NCBI GenBank assembly: GCA_950295325.1
Contig: OX485806.1
Location: forward strand, 58,275,169-58,339,168
Length of the DNA: 64,000 nucleotides
Reading direction: 5' to 3'
Source: Polytrichum commune
Lineage: Eukaryota > Streptophyta > Polytrichopsida > Polytrichales > Polytrichaceae
This document shows positions 20,641 through 31,889 of the stretch, one piece after another. Under the pieces are notes generated by a model. The model was not told the origin of the DNA. It was given only the letters and a program-made list of their open reading frames with translations, and did not search any database. How positions within the stretch are numbered: the first letter of the stretch is position 1; each line of letters begins with the position of its first letter. The position numbers were made by a program, and so were the translations under genes.

Positions 20641-21994
20641 TTTCTGAACAGACCTTAACCAACTTTTCTTCCTTTCAGTTTTCTTTCGTTGGTAATCTCT
20701 AGCAAGTGTAAGATCCTCTCTAGCCTTGTCATTGGCTGCTTTTCTTATTGAGGTTGTTTGTGCGTGCGACCTTGCATGTGCAGGTTCCAGTATGGAAGTT
20801 GCATATGATCATACGTAAACAATCCCTATATCCAACTTTGCCTATCATATTTCACAACCCGCCTTCTTCCATTCAAAAACAATTTTGCAAAGTTTACAAA
20901 GTTCTTGCCTTGAAGTGAAGAATCGGAAAAGTCTGGTATATGGATACTTACACAAGGGTCAAAAGGTCCATAGTAAAAACGGGCTTCATCGTAAGCGAGA
21001 AGTCCTCCATTCCAACAACCATATCCAAATTTGTTGATTGGAAAGTTTTCTGCTTTGTGTTGGCTATAAATCAAAAGCAGAAATCTAAGGTCCATTCTCA
21101 ATCTTGGCTATCCTTTGTTGATAATGATTTCATTAAAACCCTCACCATTATTCCAAATCTTTTCCAAGATCCTTTCTTGGAGGTGATTAGGTAATTAAGG
21201 AAATTGGCTAAAAATCCCTTAGGATAGATTGGATGGTTGGTCCAATGTGGATTCCAACTCCCCAGAATGATGTTTTGTAAAAGCGATATGAGGCAGTAAA
21301 CAAATGTGGTCCTTGATACAATTCACTATCATGGGTGCTCAACCATTGGGGTTTAAGCTCCCACGGCCACATTTTGAAAGTTGTAACATTAGTGTTATGA
21401 GCGACACGCTCATAAGGAATCAGTTTGTGTCCCAACTATATGGGTTAACACTTTGGATTGCCACCTTCCCACAATTTTAGCTTTAGACATAAGCTTGTTC
21501 AATTCACAATCTCTCGAGTAGTGTCCTAGACCTTTACAAGTCCAACACACTATTTGAGGGTGTGACTATCTTTGACAGATACTTACACTTTGTTTTTTTT
21601 TCAGTTAGCGGATCAGCTAATGCTTCAAGCTGACACTTACAAATTCTTCTAACAATATTTTCAACAGCTTCCTCAAAGCTTACGAGGTTTAACTCTCCCA
21701 GGGTGTATATTTTAAAAGATAAATTAAAGAATTTCGATGACCTCTAGATTTCCATATCTTAAGTTCGTCCATAATTTAGACATTTGATTTGAACTCTAGG
21801 AATTTGGTTTTTGATATAATTTTGAATTCAAATTATTACTTTAGGATCGCGTCAAAGTTCCAGAAATAGTGATGAACTTATTTCTCTTCTTTGTGAATCT
21901 CCCAAAGTCGTAATTCAGATTCCTTATTCAAAATCCAAGCCTATTAATATTTTCTAACAGACTTATCTATCTAGACCTAAATTGACCGCAACCT
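20641..21994. other. Leader/5' UTR of the minus-oriented gypsy element; no gene recognised
   Basis: Between gag and PBS the short frames show no known domain. A 5' leader of about 1.35 kb is long but not unusual for Tat/Athila-type plant elements. Confidence 0.5.
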
Positions 21995-22012
21995 TCCCCG
22001 GCAGCGGCGCCA
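21995..22012 (-). promoter_or_regulatory. Primer-binding site, tRNA-Asp type
   Basis: On the minus strand this reads TGGCGCCGCTGCCGGGGA, starting three bases after the LTR end. It differs at one position from the TGGCGCCGTTGCCGGGGA site that many plant gypsy elements use to prime reverse transcription from tRNA-Asp. Confidence 0.85.
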
Positions 22013-22015
22013 AAA

Positions 22016-23714
22016 TGTAGTTGGTTTTTTGACTAAGAACAAAACCCAGGGACACAATCCAGGAAGACTCAAAAGGTGACTTATATGTCGTCTAGGTGTC
22101 ACAAATAAGGTTTATTAGGGAGAATACAAGTTTATTTCACTCCATTTCGGGTTAGGATTGATAATTAGATTATGAACAAGGGGTAAAGTTGTAAAAACTT
22201 TACAAAATCCGTACATGCAATTATGACCGTCTCACACCTCACTCTAATTCCCAGGCGATAGTCTGGCAGTGGGTTCATTAGAATTGGACCAAGTGCGGTG
22301 GACAAGCATAGGCACAGCCATAGTCAATAGTTTTAATAAAAGTAACATGATCTCCGTTACCGAAGCCGAGGGCACTCCAGTATAGACTATAGTCTTACTT
22401 TCATCAATATTTCTTTAGTGAAATTGGAAGTGCCAACTGAAAGTACTTTCCCAGACTGTTTCAATTCCCCTTCCATTATTTTAGTCTTTAGAAATCAATA
22501 GTGTTATAGTCTTTTACCAGTACGAGGCTGGTCGTATTAGTATCCAGTGATAGCGTCTCTTCCTGGTCGCATTCCCATCCTTTCGTCTCCTTCTTGTTAC
22601 AGGTTATCAAAGCTATCCTACCTGGCAATAGACACTGAAGACTATGGCCTCCACATTCTCCAACTCTTGAAGACCAACAGACTCAATATTTTTGAATGCA
22701 ATTTAGCAAAGAATTATGACTTAATGGAAGAAAGAGTCGTCCTGCTTATTCTCCTTTGTGTCTGTGAAAGGTTATCATTTAATGAATTAGAATTTCTACT
22801 CTGGGAATTCAGTCAAACGATCTTTTATCATTTCATTCGAATCTATGGGCGTCTTAGAATTACAACAAAGAGACAGAGAAATATCAGAGTTCAACCTAAG
22901 TGACCAGACAAAAGGGGTACATGCAATGACTTCACTCATAGTAATTCAATCAATTATCATGGCCAATAGGTAATTCGCCAAAGTTCCTCAAGTAACTTAA
23001 TTGCATCCCGAAACTATGGTTTCTTCAAGATAATACACGGTTTCCCCTTCCACCAACCAAGGCTATGGTCTATATGTACCCTACTCAAACAGTATGGATA
23101 TGTAGACGATGTTCAAATCCTCTCTGATTTGCTTACGATGTGGTGAATCTTTCAAACTTCTCTAATCCACAGACAATAGTCCATACATGAGATAATTCGC
23201 AGTGCAATTAACATGATACACGTAGAGGCTTATTTTGTGACTTCCTTCGGTGTCATCAAGTCTTTGACATTTAAACTTTACTCCATATAACAAAGGAAAT
23301 TGAAACTGCTCCAGTACATTCTCCTTGGAGACAAATCAATTACTTTAGACAATTGATAATAGTCTTAACATGTATGAGTCTCTCATATATGAGTTTCAGA
23401 AAGGGTTCTTCAAACTTAAGAGAGAAAAATTGTCTTAGAAGTTCCTCAAGATTCTAAAATCACACCAAAAAACTTGTTCACGAAGAGAGCCCGCACACCC
23501 TCAACTTCTCTCTTTTATATCTTTTCCCAACCCTTCTATAGATATGAAAGTTTACATCCATTCCTATTTGCCCATGGCCTTTACAGTCACTGTTCAAGGA
23601 TATCTCGTGACCATGGCCCATTCTCACTGGTTAATTTAGTGATACCAGGGTTGGTAAAGGTCCTTTCTCACTGAAATCCTATTTTTGCTTCTAAAAACAA
23701 AAAAATCTATATCA
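22016..23714 (-). repeat. 5' LTR of the minus-oriented gypsy element
   Basis: On the + strand this begins TGTAGTTGG at the PBS side and ends ATATCA, giving a 1699-bp LTR with TG...CA ends. Its first 85 or so bases are repeated at 17153-17240. The open frames at 22547-22903 and 23474-23674 run within it and are not supported as genes. Confidence 0.75.
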
Positions 23715-23721
23715 AAGAGCT

Positions 23722-24812
23722 TAAGACCAAGTTCTCTTCACCGCCTATGCTCAAGTTCACGGAGTTTGACAAACCTTTGGAGGTGCATACGGGGGCGAGT
23801 GACTTTGCCAATGGCGAATGTTGATGCAAGATGGATGGCCGTTGCATATGAGAGCATTAAAATCGATGGTTGTCTGACTTGTGGAAAAAATGGCTATCCT
23901 AAGAGTGGGATGAACCTTGTCACCAAGTCAATGGGGAGCTTAAGAGCAAGTTGTCTTTGCCGCCCGTGCTCAAGTTCGCGGAGTTTGACAAACCTTTTGA
24001 GGTGCATATGGGAGTAAGTGACTTTGCGATTGGCGGATTGTTGATGTAAGATGAATGGCCATTGCATATGGGAGCATGAAGCTCGATGATTGTCAAAGAA
24101 GATGCCCAACTCATGACAATTTTTTTTGTTTTAGTGCATTGCTTGGAAATGTGGCAACATTATTTGGGGTTGCACAATACCAAGGTGTCCATGGGCAATG
24201 TGTACTTGAAGTATTTTGAGACACAAACGCAATCAAGTGCAAAGCCATTCTAGTGGCATAATAGTTTGGCATATGGGAGCATATGGGATCATGAAGCTAG
24301 ATGGTTGTCAAAGAAGACAACCACCTCATGACAAAGAACTTCTTTGCCATAGTGCATTGCTTGAAGATGTGGTGACACTATTTGAGGTCGCACAAAGCAA
24401 AGGTCTACAAGGACAATGTGTCCAAATAGTATTTTGACATATAAGCACAAGTGAACGCCAAGTCATTGCGGTGGCATGATAGTTTGGCGTTTATGAAGGT
24501 GGATTTGATCCACAAACCGGACCGTGCAATGTGGTTCCGGATGCACTAAGTAGACGGGAAGGAATCCAAGCAACAAGAACCAACCAAAATTTGTGGCTAA
24601 TGTTTAGCGGTGAAGGAAACTGGTGATGCAAGATACGAGAGGGTTTCATTAACTACCTTGAAGCACAAAGGCTTTTAGGTGAGCTTGGAAAGAACAAAGT
24701 GCTCAAAGAAGTTAAGTTCGTGGATGGATTGTTCAAGTATAGGCAAAGTCGAGTGTATGTGCCACAAGGCAAGTTGAGGCTATCGATTTTGAAGTAGGAA
24801 TGTGATAGTCAC
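23722..24812 (+). pseudogene. Chromovirus RNase H, with repeated amino-terminal segment
   Basis: The chromovirus frame resumes after the insertion with KTKFSSPP, LKFTEFDKPLEVHTGASDFA. A further copy of the same segment starts near 23892 (EWDEPCHQ, LKFAEFDKPFEVHMGVSDFAIGGLLM). Next come CLEMWQHYLGLHNTKV and, from about 24290, another CQRRQPPHDKELL and CLKMW-type segment, so part of RNase H is also doubled. Near 24530-24560 NVVPDALSRR, the RNase H end, is visible, followed by a linker (YLEAQRLLGELGKNKVLKEV). Stops and frameshifts are frequent. The frame is cut at 24812 by an S element. Confidence 0.75.
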
Positions 24813-25736
24813 TGTCGCGCACCTCTCCATGAGGATTGCCCGCAACACCATGGGCACAAGGGGGACCCCGGAGTGACACCCGGGACTTGTGGCGCCATTG
24901 GTGAGAGGGCCCAAGTACTCTTAGTGTGGGTGAGGGCCCCGGGCGTTGAGAACGCCTCTCACCCACGGGTACTAAGAGTCATGAGGGTAAGGCCATAAGT
25001 TATGAGTAGCTTATGGCGGTGGAATTCTAGAATGCTAAGGAACACCTCAATCGGAGGTGCAAGCTAGGAGATATGGCCATTTGAGTGGGGCGCTGTCCCG
25101 GGACAGCAGTGACCTGGGAGTGGTGCCCGGGACTGCCAAGGTTTGAAGAGCCATAACTTCCTCAATACTTGCCTGAATGAGGCAAGTGAGGGGTCCATCG
25201 GCATCTACGCAAAGAGTAGGTGACAATAGAGTGGTCGCTTGAGAGCATCAGACATCATATGTAGAAGTTATGGTGGTCTGAAGCTGCTGGGGGGTTCCAG
25301 CCCCAGCGGCTAAGGGAAAATGTCCACTTGGCCCCAACCCTTGTAGAGAGACAAAAGGATACTTGATGGTGGGGTAGGGGCCCCGCCCAAAGTCCTAGAG
25401 GCTTATATGGGTGAGGCGGCTTAGCCGACCGACCCCCCCGGAGCATACTTGGCAATGTGCTCCGGGTAGTTGTAGTGTTGTTTTGGCAACACGATGATCA
25501 ACTTAAGAGTGGACTTCCATGGATGGAAGTCCACCTTAGCCATTGGCTACCTACGAAGGGGAGAGTCCCGAATGCATGTGTAGGAGGGTTTGGTGACCTA
25601 GCCATGAACTTGAAGGTCCGCGGTTTTGGGAGCTAACCATGCATGTGCGTGGGATGTGCAGGTTAGCGCTCGTGGCACTTGCTAGGTTGGAAAGGCTGTC
25701 AAGCTAAGTGAAGGAAAACTAGCAAGGGTTGCGACA
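24813..25736 (+). mobile_element. S element, S2 subfamily, full copy, TSD GTCAC
   Basis: This 924-bp copy starts TGTCGCGCACC and ends GGGTTGCGACA, with GTCAC at 24808-24812 and 25737-25741. It differs from the 970-bp copies in its middle and 3' third (for example the GGAGCATACTTGGCAATGTG segment) and in lacking part of the 24-bp palindrome. It groups with the copy at 45981-46920 and the fragment at 5229-5510. Confidence 0.9.
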
Positions 25737-25741
25737 GTCAC

Positions 25742-26131
25742 ATTGCCGGCCATAGAGGAGAAATAACAAGCCGCCATAGAATGGTGTCAACGAGGTACCA
25801 TTGGCAGTGGATAAAGGATAATATAGCCCACTTTGTGAAGGTTTAGGTGAAGTGCCAAGTGAACCGAGCCTTTTACCAAAAGCAAGGTGGCTTCTTGCAA
25901 CCATTGCTTATCTCGTCGAGGCCATGGGATATTATGTGCATGGATTTGATCACAAGTTTGCCAAAGTCACATGGGTATGATGCCATTTTGTTGATGCTCG
26001 AGCAGTTTGCAAAGTTGGCACACATGGTGCCGATTGTGGCAATCGCAACCGTGTTGGAGATCGCATAGCCTTTTCTCAAAGGATGGTTGAGGCACCACGT
26101 GTTACCAAAAATGATTGTCTCGGATCGAGAT
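25742..26131 (+). pseudogene. Chromovirus integrase, first part
   Basis: The frame 25847-26068 and its neighbours encode CQVNRAFYQKQGGFLQPL and DIMCMDLITSLPKSHGYDAI. These are the end of the zinc-binding region and the first catalytic Asp (MDLI) of integrase. IVSDRD, the block with the second Asp, follows at about 26115-26130. The next element inserts exactly inside this block (GAGAT, 26127-26131), and the integrase continues at 32933. Confidence 0.75.
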
Positions 26132-26132
26132 G

Positions 26133-26455
26133 TGATGGTATGCGGCGTCGGCGGCCGCACCTTATCCATTGGGCTTCATCCATTTAGAATTGGATGGATG
26201 AACCTTAGTTTTGGAAAGTGAGGAACCTCCTTCTTGGCTTGGCATTGTTGCTAAATCAAGTCTTGTGAGTTAGTGTGTGGAGAGAGCTTGTGTGAGGTGT
26301 AGATTGCATGATTTTGCAATAAATCTTGAGTTCTTCTCCCTCTACTTACACTCTTGGATTCTCCCTTGGTGGAGTGAGAGATAGCTTGACTAATTGTGTG
26401 CATTTGAAGAGAGATTTAGAGCTTTTATGAGTGTTCTACTTTCTTCCTTCTCACT
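26133..26455 (+). repeat. Left terminal direct repeat of the PHD-containing gypsy element
   Basis: The stretch from GGTATGCGGC to TGTTCTAC-TTTCTTCCTT matches 32487-32818 closely. It lacks the 105-bp TGTTGAGATG... head that precedes the right copy, so the 5' LTR is damaged or differently bounded. After 26455 the two copies differ. Confidence 0.65.
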
Positions 26456-26750
26456 TGGCAAGAATGCTTCATCTTTGATGTTTTCTTCTTTATTCTTGAG
26501 ATGTAACGTGCAATGAAGGGCGTGAAGACAAGGAGTGACGAAGTTGTGAAGTTCCGGAGCGAGAACACCGCAGATTTGCAAAGCAACATGAAGAATGCTT
26601 GCTTGTGAATGTCACTTGAAGGTGAATTATGATGATAAGGTATTGAATTCTCCACGGAATTTTGTGTCAATTGATTGCCTGCAAGCTTGATTTCACGACA
26701 TTGAATTGTGAGAAGTTATTCATGTTTGTATTCGAACGCAATTCATTCAT
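26456..26750. other. Leader region of the PHD-containing element; no gene recognised
   Basis: No domain is visible. The stretch probably completes the LTR or the 5' UTR. No clear primer-binding site was found before or after the SINE-like insertion. Confidence 0.4.
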
Positions 26751-26950
26751 TTAAAAAAAAATTAAAAAAAAACCAAGAGCCGGCGAGCCGGAGCTCTTGG
26801 CCGGCCCTGGCCGCCTCTGTTCGGCAAGCAGCGCTCACTGGCCGGCTCGCTGTCCAATTTGCTGCCCAGCCCGTGGTCCACCGACGGGTTTGAACCGGGG
26901 ACCTCGGCGATATAGGGTCTATAGTATCCAACTAGCACCATCCCACGCTT
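26751..26950 (-). mobile_element. Probable tRNA-derived SINE
   Basis: On the minus strand a pol III A-box-like TGGTGCTAGTTGG (26940-26928) is followed at tRNA-like spacing by a B box, GGTTCAAACCC (26895-26885). Next come about 100 bp of GC-rich body, an 8-bp hairpin CCAAGAGC/GCTCTTGG (26800-26773) and a T-rich tail (A-rich on the + strand, 26753-26772). This order of promoter, body and simple tail is that of a plant SINE. I did not find a target duplication, so the ends are approximate. A tRNA pseudogene is the alternative, but no proper acceptor and T stems are seen. Confidence 0.5.
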
Positions 26951-27258
26951 GTATCAGCTGGGTGGCGGGCTTTTTGTTTTCCCCGTGGCGGACTGTTGTG
27001 TTGGAGTCTTCCAACATTGCCCCATTTTGTGTTGTCCTAGTTTGTGATAGGGTATTGTGGGGGTGAGGTCGGAGTAATGACCGACGAGACCCTTGTGTTT
27101 GCACCAAGTGGGCGGTGCTTGTATTCCCTTATGGTGAGGCTGGATTGATGACCAGCAGACCATAAGATTTGGTGGTGGTTGCAGGTGCAGGTTGCCTTTA
27201 CCCTAATACCACATTAATTTAGGTCGTTGGCTCTAGTGACCAAATCCATTGCGGATTT
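26951..27258. other. Leader with imperfect repeats; no gene recognised
   Basis: Two similar segments, GGTGAGGTCGGAGTAATGACC and GGTGAGGCTGGATTGATGACC, lie near 27063 and 27139. A related word occurs near 45956 and 46942, on either side of an S copy. Their function is unknown. Confidence 0.4.
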
Positions 27259-28083
27259 ATGATTACAACTCGGAGCCAACATTATCGTTCTCCGTTTCCT
27301 GCATCATCGCAAGGTCGATCTTCGGACCTTTCGGAGAGTGAACCCGTGGTAGCACCCGACGAGGCTTTTCAGCCTACTTCGGCGTGGGGGATTGCTATTC
27401 GGTCTCATGTCCTTTGGGTGGGATCCTTTGACGAGATGGAGGACGAGACGCGACGTTCATCATGTCTTTTGCCGCTACCCAAACGGCTTTGCCGCTACCC
27501 TAAACCCTAAACCCTAAACCCTACCCCAAACTGCTTCGGTTTCTTCGCCTCCGATGGTGGCTTCATCATCACATATTGGTGGTGATGAAGAAATGTCAGA
27601 CTCGAGTGCTAGCACCGAGATTGGGGGCATGATTAATGCCCCCTCCTCTGATTAGTAATTAGAGTTTGTGCCAGCATTAGGTGGTTCTACTTTGGTGGAG
27701 AGGGAGACTACAAAGTTTGATGATTGGCCACTTGAATTAGGCCCTCGTCTCACTGGTGCTGAAGCACGGAAGGTACGAGCATTTATTCAATTCGAGCAGC
27801 ATGTGATGGAGGAGCTTCGAGCTCAACATTTTTCCACTGCTTCGGTTTCTTCGCCTCCGGTGGTGGCTTCATCATCACATATTGGTGGTGATGAAGAAAT
27901 GTCAGACTCTAGTGCTAGCACCGAGACTGGGGGCATGGTTAATGCCCCCTCCTCTGATTAGCAATTAGAGTTTGTGCCAGCATCAGGTGGTTCTCCTTTG
28001 GTGGAGAGGAAGACTACAGAGTTTGATGATTGGCCACTTGAATTAGGCCTTCGTATCACTAGTGCTGAAGCACGGAAGGTACG
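27259..28083 (+). pseudogene. Gag-like region of the PHD element with a 306-bp duplication
   Basis: The first frame (27259-27510, start ATG) reads MITTRSQHYRSPFPASSQGR and ends in a telomere-like repeat. A segment of about 250 bp (ASVSSPPVVASSSHIGGDEE, then FDDWPLELG and EARKVRAFI) occurs twice with a 306-bp period (27535-27788 and 27841-28094). The period is a multiple of three, so the duplication keeps the frame. No zinc knuckle or protease motif is recognisable, so most of gag and protease seems lost. Confidence 0.55.
27493..27525 (+). repeat. Short telomere-like CCCTAAA repeat
   Basis: About four CCCTAAA units lie in tandem at the end of the gag-like frame. This is the common plant telomere unit, but the tract is very short and internal, so it does not mark a chromosome end. 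Confidence 0.8.
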
Positions 28084-29104
28084 AGCATTTATTTGCTCGT
28101 ACCGTAGATGTTTTGCTTTTAGCCTTCAAGATCTTGAAGGTTATAAAGGAAACCCCATCCACATTCAGTTGGAGGACGACCATCCCATTTTTTGGAGACC
28201 TTACAGGCTCAGTGTTTCCGAGCGGATTGGCGTTCAGGCTCGTTGCCGAGAGCTCTTGGCAGCAGGGCTAATCGAACTTTCCAACGGGGAGTATGCTTGT
28301 ACTATGGTTATGCCATCAAAGAAGGATATCTTTGGCAATTGGACGGAGAAGAGGATGTGCGGGGATTACCGTCCAGTTAATTGGAAGACCAAGTCGGATC
28401 GGTATCCCATGCCAATCCCCGAGGAGTTGTTCGATGCCATCGGATTTTCTCGAGTCTTTAGCACCCTAGACTTGAGATCCGGCTATCACCAGCTCCCATT
28501 ACTTGCGGGAGAACTGCAAGATCAAGTGAAAACCGCATTTTAGGGGGTTGATCAAGATGGGAAAGATCAACTTTATCACTGGAAGTTTCTTCCATTTGGC
28601 CTGAAGAATGCACCCGCTGAGTTTCAGTGGGTGATGGATTGGGTTCTCTCTGGCTTGCCCTTTGCTCGGTGTTACATAGACGATGTGATCATCTTCAGCA
28701 CAACACCACAGGAGCATGTCAGGCATCTTCAAGCCGTTTTTGAACGGTTGCAGCGGTGGGGATTGCGCTTGCACCACGGCAAGTGCAAGTTTTTCCATGA
28801 ATGGCTGGCATATCTGGGGCATATGATTGTTCTAGGAGGTCTTGGGGTACAACAAGCTAAGGTGGACGCCTTGCAGAAGATTCCGGCACCGGTTGATGTG
28901 CCGAGACTTCGTGCTTTCTTGGGCTTGGCGAATTACTATCGGCGATTCGTCAAGAACTTTAGCTTGATCGCCAAGCCTCACACCATTCTCACGAGCAAAG
29001 ACCAACCGTGGACTTGGGGTCGTGAGCAACAACAGGCGTTGGAGACATTGAAGCAGAAGTTGGGTACGGCTCCAGTGCTTCGACGTCCAGATGTCTCCAA
29101 ATAA
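28084..29104 (+). pseudogene. Reverse transcriptase of the PHD element
   Basis: The frame starts in the pre-RT segment (CFAFSLQDLEGYKG, about 28110), continues with VMPSKKDIFGNWTEKRMCGD and FSTLDLRSGYHQ, and is interrupted by a TAG at 28541-28543. It then resumes with KFLPFGLKNAPAEFQ and the catalytic box CYIDDVIIFS (28672-28701) with both Asp residues, then HLQAVFERL and FLGLANYYRRFVKNF. Only one stop lies within about 1 kb and no frameshift, so this is the best-preserved RT in the window. A TAA at 29102-29104 separates it from RNase H in the same frame. Confidence 0.9.
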
Positions 29105-29490
29105 TTCCAGTTGCATACAGATTGGAGTTCATTGGGTTTGGGAGCAGTTCTCACTCAGAAGGATGATTTTGGCCGGGAGTATGTTGTTTCTTACGCTTCG
29201 CGAAGCAATAACACGGCGGAGGCTAATTATTCATCCTAAGAGGGAGAAACATTGGCGGCGGTATGGGCTATTGCCCATTTTTGGCTTTATCTTTTATGGT
29301 CAGCACTTTACTTTACTGACTGACCATCAGCCGTAACGGTGGCTCATGGAGTCGGATAAGCTTACGAGCAAGCTTGCCAGGTGGGTTTTGTTGCTCCAGG
29401 AGTATGACTTTGAGGTGGTACACCGTGCTGGGATTACCAACATGGATGCAGATGGATTCTCACGCAATCCAAGTCCTTCAAATGAGGACT
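29105..29490 (+). pseudogene. RNase H of the PHD element
   Basis: After the stop the frame continues with LHTDWSSLGLGAVLTQKDDF (first catalytic Asp), EYVVSYASRSNN and EGETLAAVWAI (Glu). It then shifts near 29280 in a T run to YGQHFTLLTDHQP (Asp) and LARWVLLLQEYDFEVVHRAG, ending with MDADGFSR. Three stops and one frameshift interrupt it. The motif set is that of Ty3/gypsy RNase H. Confidence 0.85.
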
Positions 29491-30213
29491 TGACCGGGGC
29501 CAAGTGGCATGGAGATTGTGATCAAGAGGCGGTTCCAGGTTGGCACGCGGCTGCCTACCTCACTTTATTTTCTGATTCATTTGTTGAGATTCCCATAGAG
29601 GGCTCGGATGATGAGACTGATCGGCCTCAAGCTATTGCGGATATATGGGAGGATCTTCCTGTATTGCATAAGCTTCAACATGGTACCTTTCCTTTGTCTA
29701 TTTCGGCAATGGAAAGGGATAGGAATGGACATCGAATAACAAGGTTCCGTTGGGAGAACGGTTTGTTATTTTGATTGTGGCCGGATGGGACAATGCGTAT
29801 TGTTCCTAGGCCGGATCAGAGGGCCTCCTTGGTGCGACAAGTGTACGAGGAACTTGGCCATTTTGGCATACGCAGGACACATTCGATGTTGCGTGGCCAA
29901 TATTGGTGGACTGGCATGTATCAGCAGGTGGCTGCCTATATCGGGAGGTGTGAAGTTTGTGACCGGGTCAGGTCTAGCTTTAACACCTTATCACCTCAGT
30001 TACAGCCCTTACCTATTATGGGATTGGGCTACCGTTGATTGCAGGACTTTGTAGGGCCGTTGGTGGTTACACCACGTGGAACAAAGTACGTTTTGGTGAT
30101 GGTGGAGCATTTTAGCAAGTGCATTGAGCTTGTTGCTCTACCCCAAAACTCTGCAGAGTTGGCCGCGGCCGCCTTTTTGGAACATGTGTTAGCACGTTTT
30201 GGAGCATCGGCTG
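29491..30213 (+). pseudogene. Integrase of the PHD element, N-terminal part
   Basis: An acidic linker precedes the HHCC zinc-binding domain: GHFGIRRTHSMLRGQYWW (two His) and CEVC (two Cys, about 29950-29960). The core starts with LQDFVGPL, the first catalytic Asp, and KYVLVMVEHFSKCIELVAL, ending at FGASAV where an S element is inserted (30214). Stops occur at 29772-29774 (TGA) and near 30036 (TGA, probably a changed Trp codon). The catalytic core continues at 31192. Confidence 0.85.
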
Positions 30214-31186
30214 TGTCACAACCCTTGCTAGGCCCCTTAACAATCTTGCCAATTTTCAATTCTAGCAAAGGTTATGAGTCGCTAACCCTTCACATACCGC
30301 CATGCTAATGGTTAGCTCCTCTCACCCCGGATCATATAGGTCATAGGAGGGGAACCAACCCTCCTACTTTGATTTTGGGACTCACCCCTTGATCTGTAAC
30401 CAATTCCCGAATGTAGACTTCCATCCATGGAAGTCCCATCTTATGTTGATCCTCGTGTTGCCGGAGCAACACTACAACAACCCAAACCATACTAGGCAAC
30501 TATGGTCTCACAATGGGCCAAAGCCCATGGAGGCCGTGCCGTTCGGCCTCGGGTGGGTGAGGCCACACCACCTCACCCATATAAGCCTCTAGGACTCTAC
30601 GCGGGGCCCCTACCCCACCGTCAAGAAACCTCTTGTCTCTCTAACAAGAGTTGGGGCCAAGTAGACATTTTCCTTTAGCCGCTGGGCCTAGAAGCCCCCA
30701 GGAGCTTCAGACCATCATAACTTCCTTGTATGATATTTCATTCAAACAAATAACCACTCCATCTTCATCTACGCTCCACGCAAATGTCGATGGACTCCTC
30801 ACTTGCCCTATTCAGGCAAGTATTGACGACGTTATGCCTGTTTGAACCTTGGCAGTCCCGGGAATCACTCCCAGGCACCGCTGGACCAGGTCGCTGTTTC
30901 GGGACAGCGCCCCACTCAAATGCCATAACTCTTAGCTCACACCTCTGATGGAGGTGATCTTGAGCATTCTAGAATCACCACGCCATGACCTACGCATAGC
31001 TCATGGCCTTACCCTTGTGCATCCTAGTCTCCGTGGGTGGGAGGCGTTCCCAACGCCCGGGGCCCTCGCCCACACTAGGATCACTTGGGCCCTCTCATCA
31101 ACGGCGCCACAAGTCCCGGGTGTCACTCTGGGGTCCCCCTTGTGCCCATGGTGTTTGGGGCACTCCTCATGAAGAGGTGCGCGACA
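30214..31186 (-). mobile_element. S element, full copy, TSD GGCTG, inside the PHD element integrase
   Basis: Minus-oriented copy of 973 bp, beginning TGTCACAACCC and ending GTGCGCGACA, with GGCTG at 30209-30213 and 31187-31191. It separates the first and second catalytic Asp of the integrase, so it was inserted after the PHD element. Confidence 0.9.
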
Positions 31187-31191
31187 GGCTG

Positions 31192-31889
31192 AGGTGTTGA
31201 CGGACCAAGGGAGGGAGATCCTTGGTGCTTTTGAGGAGTTGTGCACTAAGGCGCTCATAGATCACCGTACCACCTCTCGGGATCATCCGGAGGCAGATAG
31301 CTTGGCTGAACGGGTTGTTCAAACAACCAAGCGTGGCTTGAGGAAGTGTGGATTACTTCGGGGAAGCCACCGGGATTGGGACCTTATGTTGCCTTGGATT
31401 GCTATGAGCTATTGATTTAGTAGGCAGGCCTCTTTGGCATCCTACAGCCCGTATAAGTTATTGTATGGACGTGAGCCTGTTCTCCCGAGTTCTATTCGGG
31501 AAAAGTTAGCTCCTGTTGTGGACTTGGATGACCAAAACATTTGGGCAGAGTGTTTGTAGGAGCGGGCTCAATTCTTCCAGAGGGCCATGCCTATGGCCAT
31601 GGAGAATTTGTCCATTGCTCAGCACCGTGACACATTGTATTATGCACGCATTCGCAGTGGTGCTTACCGACCTCAGTTGCGGATATTCCGACAAGGGGAT
31701 TATGTTTATCTCCAACGCGAGGCGCCTACGACATTGGATGTCAGGGCGGGGCGCATTATCCTTCGGGTGAAGGAGGTGTTGCCGAGTGGTTTGTTGTTGT
31801 TGGAAGTCAATGATGGCAGGGAATGTCGCGAGCATTCCAAAAACTGTGCCCCATGTCACCTACCCATTGAGGGTACAGTTCATCCTTAA
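31192..31889 (+). pseudogene. Integrase of the PHD element, C-terminal part
   Basis: The frame resumes with VLTDQGREILGAFEELC (second catalytic Asp) and HPEADSLAERVVQTTKR (catalytic Glu). It then has RDWDLMLPWIAMSY, SLASYSPYKLLYGREPVLP and an integrase C-terminal barrel-like segment (LRIFRQGDYVYLQRE, GRIILRVKEVLPSGL). In-frame stops lie at 31413-31415 (TGA) and near 31557 (TAG). The frame ends with TAA at 31887-31889, and the PHD finger continues in the same phase ten bases later. Confidence 0.85.

Larger units (their letters stand above)
17153..23714 (-). mobile_element. Minus-oriented Ty3/gypsy element with deleted pol, inserted in the chromovirus
   Basis: In element order (downward coordinates): 5' LTR 23714-22016, PBS 22012-21995, gag, protease, RT start, then an 88-bp remnant of the 3' LTR (17240-17153). 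The remnant and the start of the 5' LTR share TGTAGTTGGTTTTTTGACTA and about 85 bp after it. Everything from the RT core through integrase and most of the 3' LTR is missing; the deletion joins at GTGTCA, a word present in both sequences. The target was AAGCT: left flank AAGCT, right flank AAGAGCT, apparently the same site with a 2-bp change. Gag and PBS type suggest a Tat/Athila-like non-chromovirus. Confidence 0.8.

Noticed and set aside
26870-26950. Functional tRNA gene
   Set aside because: A and B boxes are present but no proper acceptor or T stems could be drawn, and a repeat-like body and tail follow.
27493-27525. Chromosome end
   Set aside because: Only about four units, internal, and continuous retroelement sequence lies on both sides.
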